DNA of 64,000 nucleotides from Duganella sp. BJB480 (GTDB lineage Bacteria; Pseudomonadota; Gammaproteobacteria; Burkholderiales; Burkholderiaceae_D), in NCBI GenBank assembly GCA_003416985.1, contig QVIN01000001.1, forward strand, positions 620,001-684,000, given 5' to 3'. A model generated the notes under the pieces. The model saw nothing but the letters and a program-made list of their open reading frames with translations, did no database searches and had not been told where the DNA came from. Each line of letters opens with the position of its first letter. The first letter of the stretch is position 1. The position numbers and the translations under genes were made by a program. Below are positions 59,289 to 64,000 of this stretch, in pieces.

Positions 59289-59322
59289 AAGCCCCGAGCA
59301 GGAGGGAAACCTGTCGGGGCTT
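59289..59322 (-). terminator. Terminator-like hairpin upstream of the 96-residue gene
   Basis: AAGCCCCG pairs with CGGGGCTT around an 18-base loop; on the minus strand it is followed by TTTTC. No gene on that strand ends here, so it may terminate a small RNA or act as an attenuator of the 58934-59224 gene. Confidence 0.55.
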
Positions 59323-59501
59323 GGTGTCAATGGCCGGAGAAAGCTTGTTGACTGGAAGGCATCATAATGGAGGACGCTTAAGATTGCCTTAATTGCCATT
59401 CCGGGCGGGGGCTTTGGCGGCGCGCGCGGATGGTGTAGCATGCGGGACGGCGATTTGGCCGGGCGCACAGGCGCCGGCCCGCCGGTATTTCGAGGACAAC
59501 T

Positions 59502-60332
59502 ATGCAAATCAAAATTAACGACGTGTTGCGCGGCTATATCGAGCCGTTGACCGAGGCCGAATACGCGGCCCTGGAGCGCAGCATCCTGGTGGAAGGCTGC
59601 CGCGACGCGCTGGTGCTGTGGGAAGACGTGCTGGTGGACGGCCACAACCGCTACCAGATCTGCCAGCAGCATGGTGTGCCGTTCAAGGTCACGGAAAACA
59701 CCAGCTTCCGCAACCTGGACGATGTCAAGCTGTGGATGATCGATAACAACCTGGGCCGCCGCAGCATTTCCGACTTCCAGCGCGGCGTGCTGGCGTTGCG
59801 CAAGAAGGAAATCGTGGCGGCCCGCGTGGCCGAGCTGGCCGCGCAGGCGGCCGCCGAGGATGCGGCCATCGCGCCGCCCGAGGGCGAGGCGCCCAAGGCC
59901 AAGCCGGCCGCCATGCCGCTGACCTCGCGCGAGGACATCGCCCGCGCCGCGCGCCTGAGCAGCGCCACCATCAGCCAGATCGAAAAGATCCAGAAGACGG
60001 CCACGCCGGAGCTGGTGGAGGCGGTCCGCTCGGGCACGATCTCGATCAACGCGGCCGCCACGGTGGCCTCGCTGCCGGAGGCGGACCAAGTGGCCGCGGT
60101 CGCCGGCGGCAAGAAGGAGTTGCAGAAGGCCGCCAAGGAGGTGCGCGAACTGCGCGCCGCCTCGCGTCCGGCCAAGGAACCGAAGGAGGGCGGCGGCGAC
60201 TACGGCCGGCCGCTGACCGAGGTCGAGGAACTGCGCGCCGAGAACGCCTCGCTCAAGGAAAAGAACGCGGCGCTGCGGGCGGAAATCACAGCGCTGCAGC
60301 TGCGCATCTCGGAGCTGGTCGACGCCAGCTGA
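59502..60332 (+). CDS. ParB/Srx-like protein with C-terminal coiled coil
   Basis: A 276-residue protein. The N-terminus (about 1-90) has the ParB-like LVDGHNRYQICQQHGVPF motif and a following WMIDNNLGRRS segment. An HTH-like part (about 140-190) contains RLSSATISQIEKIQ, and the C-terminus (about 230-276) is a Glu/Leu-rich coiled coil. It resembles plasmid ParB/KorB-type or RepB-like DNA-binding proteins but has no ParA partner nearby. A chromosomal regulator is possible. The middle has an Ala-rich Pro/Lys linker. Confidence 0.75.
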   Translation: MQIKINDVLRGYIEPLTEAEYAALERSILVEGCRDALVLWEDVLVDGHNRYQICQQHGVPFKVTENTSFRNLDDVKLWMIDNNLGRRSISDFQRGVLALRKKEIVAARVAELAAQAAAEDAAIAPPEGEAPKAKPAAMPLTSREDIARAARLSSATISQIEKIQKTATPELVEAVRSGTISINAAATVASLPEADQVAAVAGGKKELQKAAKEVRELRAASRPAKEPKEGGGDYGRPLTEVEELRAENASLKEKNAALRAEITALQLRISELVDAS

Positions 60333-60366
60333 GTTGTAGTCCCCACCACCGCCCGGAGTCCTGTCG

Positions 60367-62568
60367 ATGCGTTCTTGCCTAGCCCTGATGTGTTGTGTTG
60401 CGATGAGTACGGCGGTGGCGGCGCCGCCGGTGGCCAAGCCCGAGGCCGTGCGCCTGAAGGCCTCGGCCCAGCGCGTGACCATCCTTCGCGACAAATGGGG
60501 CATCCCCCATGTCTACGGCAAGACCGACGCCGACGCCGTCTTCGGCCTGATGTACGCGCAGGCCGAGGACGACTTCAAGCGGGTCGAGCTCAACTACATC
60601 AACGCCATGGGCCGGTTGGCCGAGGTCGAAGGCGAGGCCGAGCTGTATCGTGACCTGCGCATGAAGCTGTTCATCAATCCGGCCGAGCTGCAGGCGCAGT
60701 ACAAGCAAAGCCCGGCGTGGCTGAAGCAGCTGATGGCGGCCTTCGCCGACGGCTTGAACTACTACCTCGCCACCCACCCGGATGTGAAGCCGGCGTTGAT
60801 CACGCACTTCGAGCCGTGGATGGCGCTCAGCTTCAGCGAGGGCAGCATCGGCGGCGACATCGAATCGGTGGACATCAAGCAGTTGCAGGAGTTGTACGCC
60901 AACGGCGCCAAATTGCCGCTGGCGCCGCCAGTGCTGCTGTCGGCGCGCGGCGACGGTATCGACCTGGACAAGGAGCCGGGCGGCTCCAACGGCTTCGCCA
61001 TCGCGCCCGCGCTGACCAAGGACGGCCACGCGCTGCTGCTGATTAATCCGCACACCTCGTTCTACTTCCGGCCCGAGGTGCAGGTGCACAGCGAGCAGGG
61101 CCTGAACGCGTATGGCGCCGTGACCTGGGGCCAGTTCTTCGTCTACCAGGGCTTCAACGACCGGCTGGGCTGGATGCACACGTCCGGCGGCGGCGACGTC
61201 ATCGACGAATACCTGGAGACGATCAACGAGAAGGACGGCCGGTTTTACTACCAGTACGGCCAGGAGCTCCGGCCGTTGAAGGCGGTCGACATCGCGCTGC
61301 CGTACAAGACGGCGGACGGCATGGCCAGCAAGACGGTCAGGGTGTACTACAGCCACCACGGCCCCATCGTGCGCGCGAAGGATGGCAAGTGGATCGCCGT
61401 GCGCCTGATGAACGAGCCCTTGAAGGCGCTGACGCAATCCTACATCCGCACCAAGGCCCGCAGCTACAAGGACTTCTACAAGGCCATGGAGCTGCGCACC
61501 AACTCGTCCAACAACACCGTGTACGCCGACGCCGACGGCAACATCGCTTACTTCCACGGGAACTTCATCCCCAAGCGCGATCCGAAATTCGACTGGAAGC
61601 ATCCGGTCGACGGCGGCGACCCCGCCACCGAATGGCAAGGCCTGCACGCGGTGAAGGACACCATCACGCTGTTCAACCCGAAGAACGGCTGGATACAGAA
61701 CACCAACAACTGGCCCTACACGGCGGCCGGCGCCTACAGCCCGAAGGCGCGCGACTATCCGGCCTACATGTCGATGAACCCCGAGAACCCGCGCGGCATC
61801 CACGCGGTGCGGGTGCTGGAGAACAAAAAGAACTTCACGCTCGACAGCCTGATCGCCAGCGCCTACGACACGCAGCTGCCGGCCTTCGAGCCGTTGCTAC
61901 CGCAGCTGTTCGCGGCGTGGGACGAACTGCCCGACGGCGATCCGTTCAAGGCCAGCCTGGCGCCGCAGATCGCCGCGCTGCGCGGCTGGAACATGCGCTA
62001 CGCGCTGGAGTCGGTGCCGACCTCGCTGGCGGTCTTCTGGGCGCAGGACCTGACGGCGACCTACGGCGCGGCGGCCAAGGCGCGCGAGGTGCAGGTGCTC
62101 GACTACCTGCAGGCCGCGATCACGCCGCAGCAGCGCCTGCAGGCCCTGGAGCGCGCGTCGGCCAAATTGGCGGCGGACTTCGGCACTTGGCAGACGCCGT
62201 GGGGTGAGATCAACCGCTTCCAGCGCCTGACCGGCGACATCGTCCAGCCCTTCGACGACAGCAAGCCCAGTCTGCCGGTGGCGTTCGCGTCGGCCAACTG
62301 GGGTTCGCTGGCGGCCTACGGCATGACGTCAAAGAGCCAGACCAAAAAGATCTACGGCGAGCGTGGCAACAGCTTCGTGGCGGCGGTGGAGTTCGGGCCG
62401 CGCATCAAGGCGCGCAGCATCCTGGCGGGCGGGGAGAGCGGCAATCCGGCCTCGCCGCATTTCAGCGACCAGGCCGCGATGTACGCGCGCGGCGAATTCA
62501 AGGACGTGTTGTTCTACAAGTCGGACGTGGAAAAGCACCTGGAACGCAAATATCACCCCGGCGACTGA
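60367..62568 (+). CDS. Penicillin acylase family protein
   Basis: A 733-residue exported precursor. Signal peptide (1-18) followed by an alpha chain (about 30-206), an autocleavage site before Ser207 in PGGSNGFAIAP, and a beta chain to the end. Ser207 is the N-terminal nucleophile; the following SNGFA, not SNNW, is seen in long-chain and acyl-homoserine-lactone acylases. The enzyme hydrolyses amide bonds of N-acyl compounds. Beta-chain residues FHGNFIPKRD and NPKNGWIQNTNNWP (conserved Asn) are present. The substrate, antibiotic or quorum signal, cannot be decided. Confidence 0.88.
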   Translation: MRSCLALMCCVAMSTAVAAPPVAKPEAVRLKASAQRVTILRDKWGIPHVYGKTDADAVFGLMYAQAEDDFKRVELNYINAMGRLAEVEGEAELYRDLRMKLFINPAELQAQYKQSPAWLKQLMAAFADGLNYYLATHPDVKPALITHFEPWMALSFSEGSIGGDIESVDIKQLQELYANGAKLPLAPPVLLSARGDGIDLDKEPGGSNGFAIAPALTKDGHALLLINPHTSFYFRPEVQVHSEQGLNAYGAVTWGQFFVYQGFNDRLGWMHTSGGGDVIDEYLETINEKDGRFYYQYGQELRPLKAVDIALPYKTADGMASKTVRVYYSHHGPIVRAKDGKWIAVRLMNEPLKALTQSYIRTKARSYKDFYKAMELRTNSSNNTVYADADGNIAYFHGNFIPKRDPKFDWKHPVDGGDPATEWQGLHAVKDTITLFNPKNGWIQNTNNWPYTAAGAYSPKARDYPAYMSMNPENPRGIHAVRVLENKKNFTLDSLIASAYDTQLPAFEPLLPQLFAAWDELPDGDPFKASLAPQIAALRGWNMRYALESVPTSLAVFWAQDLTATYGAAAKAREVQVLDYLQAAITPQQRLQALERASAKLAADFGTWQTPWGEINRFQRLTGDIVQPFDDSKPSLPVAFASANWGSLAAYGMTSKSQTKKIYGERGNSFVAAVEFGPRIKARSILAGGESGNPASPHFSDQAAMYARGEFKDVLFYKSDVEKHLERKYHPGD

Positions 62569-62957
62569 GGCTGTTCCTCGGGCGGGATCGCTTCGGGAGC
62601 CGGCGTTTGGGCGGGCTCCCTGATCCACGCCAGGTTCTCGACCTTGTTGTTGCGCAGGTTGCCGTCCTTGTGGCGGACGTTCTTCAGGCCCGATGGATTG
62701 GGCAGGTGGACTTCGGCCACCAGGTCGTGCACCAGGAATTCGCCGGTGCGCTGGCCGTTGCGCAGCTTGACCATCAAGCCTTCCGGCGTGACCTTGGGCC
62801 GCAGCGCCGTCACCTTGGGGCCGCCGGCGGCCAGCACGCGGCCATCCTTCGACACCTTGTAGAAGTCGCTGCCGGGCACCGGCTTGGCGCTGGCCACGCC
62901 GATCGAGTAGATGGCGCCTATGGCCAGTACGCCAATGATGATTAAGAGGAATTCCAT
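62553..62957 (-). CDS. Small membrane-anchored HNH-like (NUMOD/HNH_3-like) protein
   Basis: A 134-residue protein. Residues 1-25 form a hydrophobic N-terminal helix. The rest resembles an HNH_3-type fold: DFYKVSKDGRVLAAGG, VHDLVAEVHLPNPSGLKNVRHKDGNLRNNKVENLAWI, typical of phage and intron-related HNH nucleases where HxDG..NN-x3-NL forms the active site. A first histidine (VHDLVAEV) is kept. It overlaps the penicillin acylase 3' end by 16 bases. A membrane-anchored nuclease-like protein is unusual. Confidence 0.65.
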   Translation of the reverse strand: MEFLLIIIGVLAIGAIYSIGVASAKPVPGSDFYKVSKDGRVLAAGGPKVTALRPKVTPEGLMVKLRNGQRTGEFLVHDLVAEVHLPNPSGLKNVRHKDGNLRNNKVENLAWIREPAQTPAPEAIPPEEQPQSPG

Positions 62958-62997
62958 GAGCTCTCAGGCTGATTACGCAATGCCCGGATACTAGCAC

Positions 62998-64000
62998 CTA
63001 AATCGCATCGAGCGAACGGCGAATATCGGCCCTTAAGTCCTCTATATCCTCGATTCCCACCGACAGCCGTATCAGCCCGTCGCCGATGCCCAGCCTGGCG
63101 CGTTGCGCCGGCGGGATGGTGGCGTGGGTCATCAGGGCCGGATGCTCGATCAGGCTCTCGACGCCGCCCAGGCTCTCGGCCAGCGCGAACACCGAGCAGC
63201 TTTCCAGGAAGCGGCGCGCGCCCGGCAGGTCGGTCTTCAGGTCGATCGAGATGATGCCGCCGAAGCCGTCCATCTGGCGCTTGGCCAGCTCGTGCTGCGG
63301 GTGCGATTCCAGTCCGGGGTAGTAGACCTTGCGCACTTCCGGCTGCTGCTCCAGCCAGCGCGCCAGCTCCAGCGCGCTGCGGCAGTGGCGTTCCATGCGG
63401 ATCGCCAGCGTCTTCACGCCGCGCAGCGCCAGGAAGCTGTCGAACGGCCCGGCGATGGCGCCCACCGAATTCTGCAGGAAGCCGAGCTGCTCGTTCCACG
63501 CCTGCTGGTGCTGCTCGCCGCCCACCACGGCGATGCCGCCGATGATGTCCGAGTGGCCGTTGAGGTACTTGGTGGTCGAATGCACCACGATGTCGAAGCC
63601 GTGTTCCAGCGGGCGCTGCACCAGCGGGCTGGCGAAGGTGTTGTCGGCCACGGCGATGATGCCGCGCTCGCGGCAGATCTCGGCGATGGCCTTCAGGTCG
63701 GCAAGCTTGAGCATCGGGTTGGTCGGCGTTTCGACCCACACCATTTTGGTCTCGGGCCTGATCGCGGCCAGCAGGTTCTCCGGGTTGGTCAGGTCGACAT
63801 AGGTGAAGTCGTGGCCGGCGCTGCGGCGGCGCACGCGCTCGAACAGGCGGTAGGTGCCGCCGTACATGTCGTCGCCGGCGATGATGTGGGCGCCGGCGTC
63901 GGCCAGTTCCAGCACCGTCGAGATCGCCGCCAGGCCGGAGGCGAAGGCGTAGCCCTGGGCGCCGCCCTCCAGGTCGGCCACGCAGCGCTCCAGCGCCCAG
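62998..64000 (-). CDS. Cystathionine gamma-synthase family PLP enzyme (5' end outside window)
   Basis: The frame is open at the right edge, so the N-terminus lies outside. Visible residues match the Cys/Met-metabolism PLP family: LEGGAQGYAFASGLAAI, DDMYGGTYRLFERV, VADNTFASP, VVHSTTKYLNGHSD with the PLP lysine, and the late AESLGGVESLIEHPALMTHATIP. It catalyses transsulfuration (cystathionine gamma-synthase or -lyase, or homocysteine synthesis). Subtype cannot be told from this portion. A GTG at 63981 opens a shorter frame but would remove conserved residues. Confidence 0.92.
   Translation of the reverse strand, partial: WALERCVADLEGGAQGYAFASGLAAISTVLELADAGAHIIAGDDMYGGTYRLFERVRRRSAGHDFTYVDLTNPENLLAAIRPETKMVWVETPTNPMLKLADLKAIAEICRERGIIAVADNTFASPLVQRPLEHGFDIVVHSTTKYLNGHSDIIGGIAVVGGEQHQQAWNEQLGFLQNSVGAIAGPFDSFLALRGVKTLAIRMERHCRSALELARWLEQQPEVRKVYYPGLESHPQHELAKRQMDGFGGIISIDLKTDLPGARRFLESCSVFALAESLGGVESLIEHPALMTHATIPPAQRARLGIGDGLIRLSVGIEDIEDLRADIRRSLDAI

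Noticed and set aside
1..64000. CRISPR array or rRNA operon
   Set aside because: No regularly spaced short repeats or rRNA-like sequence was seen.

Overview
The window reads as a chromosomal segment of a GC-rich betaproteobacterium, most likely an Oxalobacteraceae member (Massilia, Duganella, Rugamonas or Janthinobacterium type). This is inferred from base composition and gene families: a fused indolepyruvate oxidoreductase, an FNR regulon, NodT/MacAB efflux and an ATTCCC..GGGAAT intergenic repeat. No rRNA, CRISPR array, transposase or integrase was seen. The annotation rests on reading alone, without database searches.

Region 1 (1-17.4 kb) is rich in Ser/Thr-phosphorylation genes. A Lon-protease-like protein, an SPFH protein with zinc ribbons at both ends, and a kinase fused to a formylglycine-enzyme-like domain lacking both catalytic cysteines lie on the plus strand. 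After five ordinary genes (YjdM/PhnA, LysR, DUF1330, OsmC, pirin) comes a six-gene minus-strand operon: kinase, FtsW/RodA-type protein with an FHA-like region, unknown protein, SH3 protein, PP2C phosphatase and FHA protein. It resembles the actinobacterial PknB/RodA/PstP/FHA locus without a penicillin-binding protein.

Region 2 (17.4-23.9 kb) is housekeeping: glycine-zipper protein, acetyltransferase, M28 peptidase, ClC channel, MscS channel and tRNA-Leu(UAA).

Region 3 (23.9-28.7 kb) is an AT-richer accessory island next to the tRNA. A 16-base copy of the tRNA 3' part recurs at 27658. Between the copies are a YdeI-like protein, a small membrane protein, an HNH nuclease, and a tightly coupled DUF262 plus HEPN (R-x4-H) pair that looks like a nuclease or defence module. 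Just outside is a membrane protein/XRE pair with twin palindromic operators.

Region 4 (28.7-48.9 kb) is an FNR-type low-oxygen regulon: universal stress proteins, Hsp20, MgtA-type ATPase, a DUF4010 protein, two TraR/DksA proteins, a polysaccharide deacetylase with a glycosidase-like partner, a four-protein phosphorelay, fnr itself and a NodT-MacA-MacB efflux operon. Six FNR-like boxes were found. Four lie exactly 32 bp upstream of the same hexamer, TACAGT.

Region 5 (48.9-64 kb) holds an Lrp regulator with indolepyruvate ferredoxin oxidoreductase, a TorT-like binding protein, an amidohydrolase-CIA30 fusion, a DesK/DesR-type two-component system, RNase T2, a ParB-like orphan, a penicillin-acylase family enzyme, an HNH-like membrane-anchored protein and a truncated cystathionine gamma-synthase family gene at the right edge.
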